This document shows, piece by piece, positions 23,161 to 35,000 of a stretch of DNA of 64,000 nucleotides. The stretch is taken from contig VTFK01000276.1 in NCBI GenBank assembly GCA_009617715.1, positions 434,001 to 498,000 on the forward strand. Direction: 5' to 3'. The stretch's first letter is position 1; each line of letters starts with the position of its first letter. The notes beneath the pieces are model-generated. The model worked only from the letters and a program-made list of their open reading frames with translations. It did no database searches and was not told the DNA's origin. The DNA comes from Plectrocnemia conspersa. Taxonomy: Eukaryota > Arthropoda > Insecta > Trichoptera > Polycentropodidae. The translations under genes were made by a program, and so were the position numbers.

Positions 23161-24701
23161 TATTTTCTCGCTGTAGCAGGACCTTAATCAAAAGTATTTT
23201 TTCGTTCTTAACGATTATCGAACAAATTAAATATATTCTATGTTGTTTTTGGTTGAAAGACAAGAGTACATAAAACAATGGTTACAAAATGCATAATTTT
23301 AAATTACAGTGCATTTCAATAACAATTATAAAATAATACGTGCAAAAGCAAATGTATAAAAAACACTTTAGTTTTAATAAATAATTTGTGAGATTTTTGT
23401 GTCATATGTAATAAATTTTTATAAATATTTTATTATAAAATATTTGATAATTATTATAATTTATTATTTAAAACGCATGTATCATTATTTAACTAATTTT
23501 CACAGCGAGGAAGACATAACATCTTCGGAAGTTATTAAAAAATATTTTATATCAATTATCAGGTTTTATTGGTAGACAAATCAGTTTGAGGTTTAAAAAT
23601 CAGGATAATACTTTTAGAATTGTCTCTCATTAAAACCGAGGAATCGATATGATATTAAAAATTATAATATAAATACATTGATATTTTATTTATGCTATTA
23701 AAATCTATAATATATATGTATATAATTTATTTAATATTTTTCTTATAATATAGCTATAGACGTTTTATAACATTTTTGTAATTTTAAGAAGTATGTAATA
23801 AAATCTCTGTTTAATGTAAATTTCTTTATAGTATAATATTCGGTCCAAGCAAAATATAATAATGATAAAATTTTAATATCAATATTTTATTTGTTGATGA
23901 TAAAGAAGACTACGTTATTAATAAAGCCATTGTAAGAAAATATTTTTTTTATATCTTTATCAATATATTTAACGTTAAAATAAATATTTAAGCAACTCAC
24001 AAATTTTATTTTTAATTGTTTCTCGTTTTTTTTTATCCTATACGTTTGAGGGCTTTGATCGATATGATCACACGAACGCGATTATCTAATGATAAGTACA
24101 AAGGTACAATTTTTAAAAAAGCCTAAAGCGTTGTTTTATTTGGAATCGATTATTGCAAAATAAATGCTTTGATCGACAATTTATGTACAAGGACCTTAGT
24201 AGTTATAATATAAGGCAAAACCCGTATCACCCGAACTTCATTTAAGATAAACAATATATACATCATTAATTTGTGCTGATAAAAAATAGTAAATCATATT
24301 ATCATATGTATGTATTATAATCACAAATAGTGATTGATAAATTGTATTTTATTTGCGCACTAACTACAAAATAATATTTTAAAATATAAAATTAGTTACA
24401 CATTGAACCATGCATAGTTTTTATATATAATATTGTATTTTGTACGTGTGATGATTCATTATATACATACATCTAATATATAGGGTATTTTTATACTTGT
24501 ATAATACAATATAATGCAAAAGTAACTCTCCGATTTTCAGTTAATTTAAATTTATTTTTTTAATTAATAGTTAAAGATGAACATTTTATTCGTAATATAG
24601 TGTAATACATTTTTTTATTATGAATTTATGATGTGCTTTAATGTTATTTTGTTAAAAGCAATAATGCTGTAGAATAGGACACGTGTCTGGCTATATAATA
24701 T

Positions 24702-24733
<32 letters not shown>

Positions 24734-25829
24734 ACATAAGCAATTTGGAAACATTAATTAAATACCGAAGTATCATGAACTTTTAAGGCTACGGAAAATA
24801 TTAAAGTATTTTAAGCGGTCGTTCTTATTATATTAATAGTTCATATTAATATATCGGTATTTAAAGTATCGATTTCTGCAAAAGATAGCATCATATTATT
24901 TAATAAATCAGAAATATAATAGCAAAATATTTATATATAGTAAAAAGCGTCGATATATAGTTATGTTGCTGTGTTTATGAAAGTGTAAAATCACTTCTTA
25001 AAAAACGTAAATCTGCGATATTGTATACACGATGTGTATTTGAGTCCTTTCTGCTCTTAACGATTCATTCATGGTATATTTATTTTATATTTTACATTTT
25101 AATTATATATTTACGCTTAAGTATCATTAGAGAAAATAATCGGAAAAGGTCTTTTGACTCACTCGGTATTTTTTTAATAAGTCTCTTTTAAAAATTAAAA
25201 AAAACCCTATGTATGTATGTTTTTATAGGGCTACCACAATTTGATTTTATAACAATCATTCTTAATAATTTTCTTTCTTATACAAAAATGTTTTTTTTTT
25301 AATATATAAGGACTTATGGCAGCCCTATGTTTGTTTTTTTAAATGTTTGTTTAGAACATTTTTCGGATTATGCGATAATCAAAACGTCGTAAGTGCCTTT
25401 ACGATGTATCGAAAAAATCCGAAAATTGTGCGTTTTATGTAGTTTTCACTCATATTTTGTCACTTATTCGGCATCTCACATAACATCACTTTGTAACATC
25501 ACAGAACGAGTTTCCATATTTTTTACATCGACACAACAGCGTGCACTGAATAAAAGCTTTTGTCAAGTGTTGTGTAGAATGCCACATAAGCGTTTTATAT
25601 GTTTTTTTATTAGCTTTTTTTTAATTTGAAAAAAAAGCATAATCATTAACTGTTTGTGTAAGCAATGTGTTCTTCAAAAGCACTACTTTGCAAGGCAGTG
25701 AATGTCTTTTACTTTTTAGCGTACGTGCTGGGGTGGTGGTAGTACGTGACACAGCTTTGTGAGTTTCAATACATTTTTTTTATACACAAATGCAATTTTT
25801 AATAATATCCAAGTGCAAAGTGTAAAATG
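23161..25829. other. AT-rich gene-poor DNA with one microsatellite
   Basis: A (TA)n run lies at about 24708-24735. The remainder shows no recognised coding or RNA feature. Confidence 0.5.
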
Positions 25830-25840
25830 TTTATTTGTGT

Positions 25841-26048
25841 TTAGACGTCGCATGGACTAGTGGCTTCGGCACGTGAGACACGCCTTCCATCCTTCATCGG
25901 TATCGCGTGACTGGACAATGACCTCTGGATAGAGCCGCTTAGTTTTGCACTCTCTGATTTTGACTTTTTCACTTTGTTTCCTCCGTCGGCTGGTGTTTTC
26001 CCTTTTCCTTCGCGGGTTTGCGCAACCCCGTCGGCTAAACCAAAACAT
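25841..26048 (-). CDS. Unidentified minus-strand ORF, candidate last exon
   Basis: A possible acceptor (TTTTAATAG) is followed by a GC-richer segment open in two frames. One reads CFGLADGVAQTREGKGKTPA, then KVKKSKSESAKLSGSIQRSL and ends RRVSRAEATSPCDV at TAA (25843-25841). The other is Arg-rich (MFWFSRRGCANPRRKRE). An AATAAA lies 5 nt past the first stop. Composition differs from the surroundings, suggesting an exon or transposon coding sequence. No family is recognised. Confidence 0.3.
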
Positions 26049-26093
26049 CTATTAAAATTTACCAATCCAGTCGGTAAGCAAGGATAAGCACAT

Positions 26094-26115
26094 TACGTGG
26101 GGTACCCAAAAAGAG
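26094..26115 (+). repeat. 22-bp terminal inverted repeat, left member
   Basis: It begins TACGTGGGGTACCCAAAAAG and pairs with 30981-31002 in inverted orientation at 21 of 22 positions. An outermost TA fits the target duplication of Tc1/mariner-type elements. Confidence 0.6.
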
Positions 26116-26699
26116 TGAAGGATAACCTTTAAACACGATATTACTTATTATACTGATGATGCAGAAACACCCCGTTCCAAACAATCTAATTAGGACCTAT
26201 TCACTTTCAAGATTCGGCGGATATTTACAACATTCAACGTGTGATCATCTCATTTTCTTCAATTTCTGCCGTTGTTCAATGGAAGGGATACACCGACGTA
26301 GATAGGGACGCAGTTTGTCGTTTTTATTTATATATATATACGCTGATTCTTAAAAGTGAACAGACCATAAATTAAATATACAATCTTGGAAAGAGAAATG
26401 ATTGCTGAACAGAGGCGCTTTTGCATCTAATCCACCCCAATGTAGATCAGACGCAAAAATCTTTCTATACATTTATTTTGATTATACATATCTGATATTC
26501 CTTATGAGATGTTTTTACAACCATTGCTAAAAAACCAATGAAACCATAGATGACGGATGAAATCCTTAATTTAAACATATCTGTCAAATGCTTAAAGATA
26601 TAAAATCTTTAAAATAAACATCTCTAACATTAAAAGATAAACTGAAACGTTGGAAGAAATACATTAAAGAGATTTCGTTGAATATAGAGAAGCTTTTCA

Positions 26700-27050
26700 G
26701 GATGCTAATGAATAGATTAATAAAAGACCGGTAATCGCTTTTCTTATATACGGAGTGCAGATATGAAAAGTAGAGAGATTTGAGATGTGGATCTCAAAAT
26801 TTATTGGGTGTATAGAATCACGAATATTGAAAAGAACGAAATGTTAACATCGTGATAAAAATGCTTTAATATCTCTGATATTGGAAGATCAAAATAAAAA
26901 CTATATCTCTAAACTCATCATTCAGGGGAAAGTAAGCGGAAAAAGTGTAAACAGACGTCGTTCTCATAACTATGCAATTTGAGTTAATGTTAGTTAGTGT
27001 GCAATTCAACGCGTTACTACCGTGTAAACACAATCAACAACTACTAAGTG
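26700..27050 (+). mobile_element. RTE-like LINE, C-terminal fragment
   Basis: The plus strand contains RFEMW (about 26780), a WVYRITNIE-like stretch, then LISKLIIQGKVSGKSVNRRR and a short tail with frameshifts. The layout (ERFEMW...LRISWVD...LLQLI.EGK..GKRG.GRRR) is that of the ORF2 C-terminus in RTE-like LINEs. It could belong to the same family as the RT fragment at 11.2-11.6 kb. Confidence 0.6.
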
Positions 27051-28406
27051 AGTAGTGAGACACTGGACTGAAATCAACGGCTGTAAAACAGATAATTATA
27101 TGTTATTAATTATAAATTATTATTATAGCTTAAAATTATTAGACTCAGTTTTATTTTAATTATTAATATGTGAGATTAGAAAAATATGGTAAAACCTAAC
27201 CATTGTTAATCGATCTGAATCATAACTTTGTAGGGTTTTAACGCCGGACACATTTGTATCTAGCATTTTGGCCACAACGGACAATAATATAGGACGCAAT
27301 CGCGACGGATTGTCGACACTCAGTAAAGAGTGCTTCATTAAATATTTTTTGGAGATATCTGAGATATTTTCTATCAACAAGGATTACTTTGTTAGCTAAT
27401 ATTTCAGACAGTAAAGCCATTATCGAAGACGCTATAAAATAACGTATAATTCAGAATTCGAAAAATTTGTCACAAAGACTTGCTAAAAGCCTATATAATT
27501 ATTCGTTTTATTTAATTGTAAATTTCTAAGAACGGTTATTACCGCATTTGCAAAAAGTACTGACAAAATTCTGTCAGTGCAAGCAAAAAAATGCGCTGTA
27601 TCCTTATGCACATCATTGTCAAATCTACTTATTTTTTAACAGTCTAAATTGATTTTGATAAAACAATAATAATAGTCTGATTTTGCCCCAAATCATCACA
27701 ATGGCAAAGAATGAAAATGACGAAAAACTTCCCCCGATTCCTAAAGGATGTATGAGCTCAAACATTGTGTATTGAACTCTTTATAGTTAAGAACTATATA
27801 ATAGCAAGTATCGACCGAGACGAGCCAAGGAAGCAGCCTCTTTACACATCTACGTCAGATTCAGTATACTAAAAGTACAACCCATTTATCAGGGACTACG
27901 TGACATAAGACTACAAAACAAACTTACTCATAATTGCTAATTTTAAAAGAAATAACCTAATAAATACTTTGTGCGGATTAGAGAATTTTACAACATGGTA
28001 AAACATAATATATTAAATTTATTTTTAACTTATTTTAGAACTAATTGAAAGTCATATGTTCAATAAAACTACTTCTGTGCTGTGTGCAAATACAGTGTGC
28101 TTGCAACTTTAATTTTGATTTATTAGAAAGTGAGTGTTTATGAATTAAATAAAAAGTTTAAAAATTTAAGGAACTGCAAAATTTAACTCCGTTATTATTT
28201 TCTTACTTTAAAAATACTGACAATATAACATATCTTTCAGTTTGCTAACAATATGTTTAATCTGAAAAGCCATCAAAGATAAAATTAAACCACATTAAAA
28301 ATATTTTAATGAAAAAATCTAACGCGTTCCTTAATAAGATTTAAATCGTTTTCTTTCCTTCAACTTATAATATGTGTGGCTTTTTATAATGTATCTACAA
28401 AAAATA
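27051..28406. other. AT-rich DNA, nothing recognised
   Basis: Short open frames only (for example 27156-27420 minus), without recognisable similarity. Confidence 0.5.
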
Positions 28407-28465
28407 CACTCATCCCTCGATTTACGCGGTAGATACGTTCCAGAAAATATCGCGTAAATCAAGGC
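28407..28465 (+). mobile_element. Tigger/pogo-like terminal sequence
   Basis: CCCTCGATTTACGCGGTAGA then TACGTTCCAG and CGCGTAAATCAAGG strongly recalls Tigger/pogo ends, where a CCTCG.TTTACGCGG..GATACGTTCC block is followed by its partial inverse. The partner end was not found. Confidence 0.5.
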
Positions 28466-28469
28466 ACAG

Positions 28470-30980
28470 AATAAAATAAACAAACAACATTTTCAGCGAC
28501 ACGGGGAGTGGAAGACGTTCCAGATGTAGGTCAAATGAAAACAGTGGAAGTAATGCATGCGTTTTTACATCGCCGCGCTACATGTGTGAAACCAAATATA
28601 TTTCATTTGGAGTATTTTAAAAATATGTAAAAATAATATTAACAGCAGTTGTGAAATATAACAACTACTGTATAGGAAATGGATCGTGAGTCAGCCTTAA
28701 ATAACATTCTTTCGATCTAATCGATATTTTGATGGTATAGATATGGTTTAGATTCACAAAAAAAATACAGAATAATTCCTTTGTGTGGAGTCATAGGAAA
28801 CTGAAAAAATTAAACTACTGCTTTCAATGAAGTTATTAAAATAACATATTTTTTTTGCAAAATATGATCATGAATTGCAGTTGTGGAAACAACATACAAT
28901 AATTTGCTTTTGTTTCGCCATAGTTTCGCTACACCCTTTACCACCCAAAGGAGATAACGATGTTTTTTGGAACCGTTTTAAATAAATCGCGATAAAAATA
29001 ATAAACTTTCGGTAAGTCACACGTCTGAAAGGCTTAGAGAAATTCCGTCCCTCCGCTTGGCGCCAGGGACATCAATCGTTTTGTGCCACACCTGACGGTA
29101 GAATTTGAGTCTTCGAGCAGAGTAAAAATATAGCTCTTATTTTATTAGCTAATGTAGGGCTAAACAAAAGTCTCTAAACTAACTAAGGCCTCTTTGCAAT
29201 CTAATCATTTAACCCAAGTTCCAGAATACTTCTATACACCAAAAAATAATTTTAATTCTGATATATAAATTCTGCAAAATATTTTTAATTATTATTAATA
29301 TAATTTAAATATACTCTATATTAAACAATTTATTATCAAAAAATAAAATGCATAATATCGACAATTTAAGTCGAATTAATACTATTAATAAAGATAGTAT
29401 TCATACTGAACATATACAAATCATTTAATGTCTTGAAAATTTTATCTTAGAAATATTATTATAGTTATTAATAAAACATGTTTAAATAAAAAATAATCTG
29501 GAAGTTAATACTTTATTTATTATATAAAGGTTCGCTAAATTTTGGAAGCATTAATTTATCTATCGAATTTTCGGTGAAATTTTAATTTTTCAGGAAAACA
29601 AGAAACATATTGAAAATTGTATAAACTTTAAATGTTTCTACTGAACCCGTCTCATTAATATTCATTAAAATATTTTCCTATTTTCTGTACAATATAAATA
29701 CATATTATAGATCTAATTTATTTCTAATACAAATACTATCATATATATAATATAAAAAGGTTTAGTACTCTTTGTCTAAATCTACTGATTTTACTACCTA
29801 TATATTATTAAAAAACGCAATGTTTTACATATTATTGAATTTCATTATAATTATCTCTAAATTTGTCAGTTGATTTATAGCTATTGAGCTGGTAAAAAGT
29901 AATTAATCTATAGAAACGTTTTTTTACTAATGAATTTAAGCAACATAAATCTTTAGCTGGCACTTATATAAAAATATTACACAAAATAAATATATTTCTA
30001 TAAAAAGGCTGGCTATATACATAAACTAATTTGTCTTTAAGTCAATACCTGTTAACAGTGTGAAGCTATTATTTTATAAGAAATTTAATCATATCTTGCT
30101 ATTACTTGACTTAAAGGTAAAGAAAAATTTAGAAACGTCAGTAGTAAGTCGTATTAAGTTTACTAATTTAATATCAGTGCTTTGAAAATATAACTACTTA
30201 ACATTTCTTTCATTGTTTTATATATACCGTACTTTTATTACGTTTAGTAAAAAAACTTTTCTTTTTGTAATAAAATATTTATATTACATTTTAATAAAAA
30301 TTAAAAAATATATAGAACATTTCGAGATTTATAATAATATATTTTTTATATAAATATCGAAAGATTTTTGCGTAAGTTCATAAATCCAGTTTATGGATTG
30401 TTTTATAAGATAATCTTATGCAATAATTATTGTTTGATAATACTTAGGATTCTGTTTTGATAACTCAAGTTGTTTTTAATATAAATATCTTCGTTTTAGT
30501 TTTGAAGATATTTACCATCAAAATATATTAATTTAACTAAAAATAATAATTTAAAGTTTAACTTAAATTATATAATCATGCCTTCAAACATATAATTTAG
30601 AAAGTAATTTTATTTTTAACCTGTAGAAAATATGTAAATATAGAACGCAGATTATTTTTTATACTTCGTCTATCTATATTCAAAGATTTAGATTCATATA
30701 AATCATTTAATGAGTCTTAAAATCTAAGAACAAAACTGCGCTAGACGAATTACTAAAAAATAGTTTTAATTTGTTTATTTATATTCTTTATAACATTATT
30801 AACTAAGTCTCACTTTCTACCGTTACTTATATAGTGAAACATATTATTTAGTCCTTAATATATATACAAAGTATATGAACAATATTTCAAACTATTGTAC
30901 ATTACTTATTATATTAAAAAATAATATGTAAATAATATTTTTTTTAATTAATAAAAAAAATCTGTCCTATTCTAACGCCT
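28470..30980. other. AT-rich DNA downstream of Hk
   Basis: No coding feature recognised. A slightly GC-richer patch (about 29030-29110, CTCCGCTTGGCGCCAGGG) is unexplained. Confidence 0.5.
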
Positions 30981-31002
30981 CTCTTTTTGGGTACTCCACG
31001 TA
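30981..31002 (-). repeat. 22-bp terminal inverted repeat, right member
   Basis: On the minus strand it begins TACGTGGAGTACCCAAAAAG, one mismatch from 26094-26115. The 4.9 kb between them contains other transposon remnants but no recognisable transposase. Confidence 0.6.
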
Positions 31003-31265
31003 TGTTTATTAATAATATATTTAAAAAATAATAAAAATTAAATAATAATAAATAATAATGATAATATTTACTTATGATAAATAAATATGAAATCTACAAT
31101 ATATTTAGCATCATAAATATGGGTTTAATTTGCCTGCGCTGCTATAATTCAATGTAAAAAAGCATATTAGATAATTTAGCATATATAATAAATATTCAAT
31201 TAATATACAATAATTACATATACGAATATATTACAACAATGCCTCAAAATAGCACGATTCAATAA

Positions 31266-31376
31266 TTATGTTTTACCTTTTTCGATATCAACGTGAGATG
31301 AAGCTTTACGGCATACAACTTCGCCAGCGTTATTAAGAAAATATTGTGTTTTGCCTTCTTTGGAAGCAAGCGAGTC
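31266..31376 (-). CDS. Possible alternative 3' exon of Hk
   Basis: A good acceptor (GCAAATTTCAG) precedes an open frame of 36 codons that starts DSLASKEGKTQYF, includes GEVVCRKASSHVD and ends at TAA (31268-31266). It would need a phase-0 donor, which exon 11 (phase 2) does not give. Direct joining of exon 11 uses another open frame, rich in lysine. It could be an alternative C-terminus or a false exon. Confidence 0.3.
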   Translation of the reverse strand, partial: DSLASKEGKTQYFLNNAGEVVCRKASSHVDIEKGKT

Positions 31377-31452
31377 CTGAAATTTGCAAAAAATATATTA
31401 ATGCTCTCAATAATGAGTAAATATCTAACTGGAGTTCTGTAGAAAAGGCGAC

Positions 31453-31458
31453 TTTATT
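31453..31458 (-). terminator. Candidate poly(A) signal for Hk
   Basis: AATAAA on the minus strand, about 215 nt beyond the TGA of coding exon 12, followed by AT-rich sequence. It would give a short 3' UTR. AATAAA is frequent by chance in such AT-rich DNA. Confidence 0.4.
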
Positions 31459-31673
31459 ATATATAATAATATTAATAACATTTAATGGAAATACTGATGT
31501 ATCAATGTATGACACGATTATGAATGCTATGAACAACAAAATTATTATTATCGATGGTTTTCTTTTAATTATGTGTATATATGTTATAGAGTGTATATTA
31601 TGTAAAAATATACTTTGGATTTTTTTTCTGCGGATTTTTGCGATGCGGTATCTCCACTGCCGCGCCACAACAG

Positions 31674-31764
31674 TCACTGGAGCTCACAAAAGGCATTTGA
31701 TTTCTGCTCTTTGGTTGGGGTCTCCACGACTGCCTCTCCTGCTTCCAAACCCACATCTTTGGGA
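31674..31764 (-). CDS. Hk: Hk coding exon 12 (C-terminal tail and stop)
   Basis: It follows a 74-bp intron with acceptor TTTTTCAG. It encodes [20 protein letters not shown] then [10 protein letters not shown] and TGA at 31676-31674. The tail is acidic and has no recognised domain. A poly(A) signal AATAAA lies about 215 bp downstream. The tail frame is chosen by splice phase and natural composition; I do not know a matching family tail. Confidence 0.75.
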
Positions 31765-31981
31765 CTGAAAAATAGAATACAAACCATTTAGAATACCTAA
31801 ATTCACTCATGTCTTTACTATTAGTATATATAACCAACCTATCTAAACGCGGAACAGCACCAGCTTGCTGTTGTCCTCTCAGAGCCAATGTTGAGATAAT
31901 AGGAGGTCTCTGAGGCTTATTATCTAGGATCCTTTCGATTTCTGCCATGGTAGAAGGCGAAAGTTGCGGCAAAATCTGTAA

Positions 31982-32051
<70 letters not shown>

Positions 32052-35000
32052 TTTTATTCGATTCTTTAAAAATAATTATTAAAACTAAAACAGAAAGACA
32101 TAAAACTTCACTTGAAATAGCTTTGGATATATTAGTGGTAAGTAATATCATATTTTTTTGAATATGGATACTATAATGTATGCTAAAACTTTAAATGGCC
32201 GCATGGATGATGAAATAAAGGATGTGTAAGTGTTTCGCTGGTCCTTCGAATCTCTGTTATGAGGGTCAATATCACACAATAATAAAAATAACGCTACCTA
32301 ATTATAGTAGAGAGGAGTTTTAATAGTGTTGTATGGACATATAATATGATATGATCAGATCATTTAATCATTTAAGAAAACATACTTAACAACTAAATCC
32401 CTGAAGTACAAGTGACAAATTTAAAACTTTAAGCTCACAATGAAATTAAAAATAATTCGGTTCAGATAAAATATATGTATGCTTTTAGACAAAGGAAAAA
32501 CTTTAATAATGACAAATAACACAGAAACATATTATAAAAATTTGTGTAGGACCATAAAAATATTACATACAAGAATGATTGTCTACACAATAGCCAAATA
32601 AAATATTAGAAAGCCATCAATTACAACATAAACTAACATGAGTAAGCTTTGTTTAAATTATCCTTTGTAAATGTCGGATGGACACCATCAACGAACTTCA
32701 CTTAAGAGATGATTTAGAGGTAAAGCTAGTCCCCAATGCGATTAGCTCCTAATTGGCCTCGTATTCTATTCATCTAAACTCTTGTGTGACTTGACTATGC
32801 GTATCCTTCGAAATTTTATTTTATAAGCACCTGCAATGCATGTATATTTTCATACAACTGTTCAACAGTCACAGCTCCCAGCAGCAAACAATGTACTGAC
32901 TCATTTTTCAAACACCATGCGACTGCCAACTGCGATACTGTGCAATCTGCAGGAATAGATTACATTTTACATTTAATAGAATTGTTTGAAAAAAATATAG
33001 CTTATTAAATATACACTGACTTAAGCTAGTTGCTAACTCGGTGATCTCCCTCAACTTTTCGCAATACCTTCTCGGCTCATCTAACTGTCCCCTTTCTCTT
33101 GTTCCTGTACTCTGGAAATTTGCGGTCTGTAGAAAATATAATATTTAATAATACGTTTCACACCAGATATATATGTTTGTATAAAATATCTTACTTCTAC
33201 AGCAGTTTCATCTTCAGCCCAGCTGAAAGAACTATACTTCCTGTTGAATCTGGATCTCGCAAATATGCTAGGTGCATCCTCGCGAGATAGCCCTTTGCCA
33301 GTGGTTATGGCTGACCATACCATCAAACCTGAAAATAAAAATATAGCATTAATAAATTTAAAATAATTAACAAAACAAAACATAAAAATACACCGCAATA
33401 AAATAATTCAAAAAAATTAGTCGCTTTTTTTTAATTAATTTGCGTGTCTTGTGTTTTAATTGACATTATATTTTTTAAATATATTATGAACATTCTATAA
33501 ATTCCGCAAAACTGGAATTAAAGCGAATAAATTGATTATTCACGTCACGCTATCAAAAATATTTTTGGCCGGCTCAGTGAAAATAGTATTTTTTTGGATA
33601 AATAATTAGATACAATTTAATATGTAAGCTAAAATAATAACACAAGCACAATATGCAAAATCTGTTTTGGGACAAGTATGCCAACCCCTTTGCTATTTAT
33701 AGCTGCAGATTTTAATAAAGAAATTCTCAAATGGAAACATATTATACTAAGAAACTAATAATAGAGGCAACAATGATATATTCAAGGGCGCGAGAATCGC
33801 CAATAAATTGTTAAAGTGACAAGCGCTCCGCATAAGTCGAGCATCATCGACGCCTTATCGCATACTTCAGCGATATGCATTAAAAATCTACATCCTTGTT
33901 CGAACGTTCATCTCAAGTCGTCGACGAAATATTTATGCTTAAAACACATTTCTGGGCTGTCGAGCAAATCGATTCTAGGTCTTTTTGTAAAAGGAGCGAA
34001 TCCGAATTTGTGAAAAAAAAAACACTTCTAGGACAACAGCATTTTTAGCTAAGTTTTCAACACAGCGTTATAATTTGATTTTTGAACGTTTAAAAAATAT
34101 TAGACTTGAGAGAAAATATTCAAAGAATGTAAATAAGTAGCAGTAAATTCAGTTATTTGATCTGAAAATTCAGATCAAATACAGATTGAGCAAATACAGA
34201 TAGATTGTATTATCAATTATTTGACAACTAGATTTAATGCAGCAAAATAAATATATATTAAATTTAGTTTCATGTGCTTATTCCTAAAAGAAAATCTAGA
34301 AAAAAAACAGTTTCGAATCTATCCCAAAAATATTTTTAAAAATATGTCACTTCAGTAAAATCATATTGGAATACATTTTCACAAGTAGATATATACCAGC
34401 AAAAATATAAAGGATCTGGCAGTTGCTAGTATTATACAATTATATGATTTCAATTTTTCTACAATATATTTAATAATATATATATATTTACTTACTTATT
34501 ATTATTTATTTACATATGATATATAAATGTTACAGCGAATGTGTATTTTTGTGGTAAAGTTATATTTTCACTATTTAAGTCTAAATATATTTTCACTAGT
34601 AGATATATATTTCTACTAGGGAAAATATAATTTAACTGATAGGCGCTAATATGCTGCTCTAACTCAGTTTGACAGTTGCGAAACGTCCACTTGTTTTCAA
34701 ACCCAAACCTAACCTAATGAATGTTTTAAAATTAATTATAGTTTTAAAACTTTCATTAGTTCAAGTCCAAAATACAAACTAACCCAACTCATCTCTCAGA
34801 GAAAAATAAGCGGAAGAATATGCAGAAACAGACATTGCATCTCACATATTGCTCCACAGTTTGTCTGCATTTCTATATTATGTTTTAAAAATATGGTAGC
34901 TATCCTTACCGATATTACTATTGGACTTTTAATATAACAGAGCTAATCAAAGTATTTTCAAATCGAATTTTAGTCAATAAGAGAGCGCAAAAAAAATATC

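Noticed and set aside
33816..34013. 65-codon plus-strand ORF in Hk intron 7
   Set aside because: No family match, no splice signals and no partner; probably chance in a GC-richer patch.
34700..34720. CCTAACCTAA, which resembles the insect telomere repeat (TTAGG)n
   Set aside because: Only two units, isolated, with no array around it.
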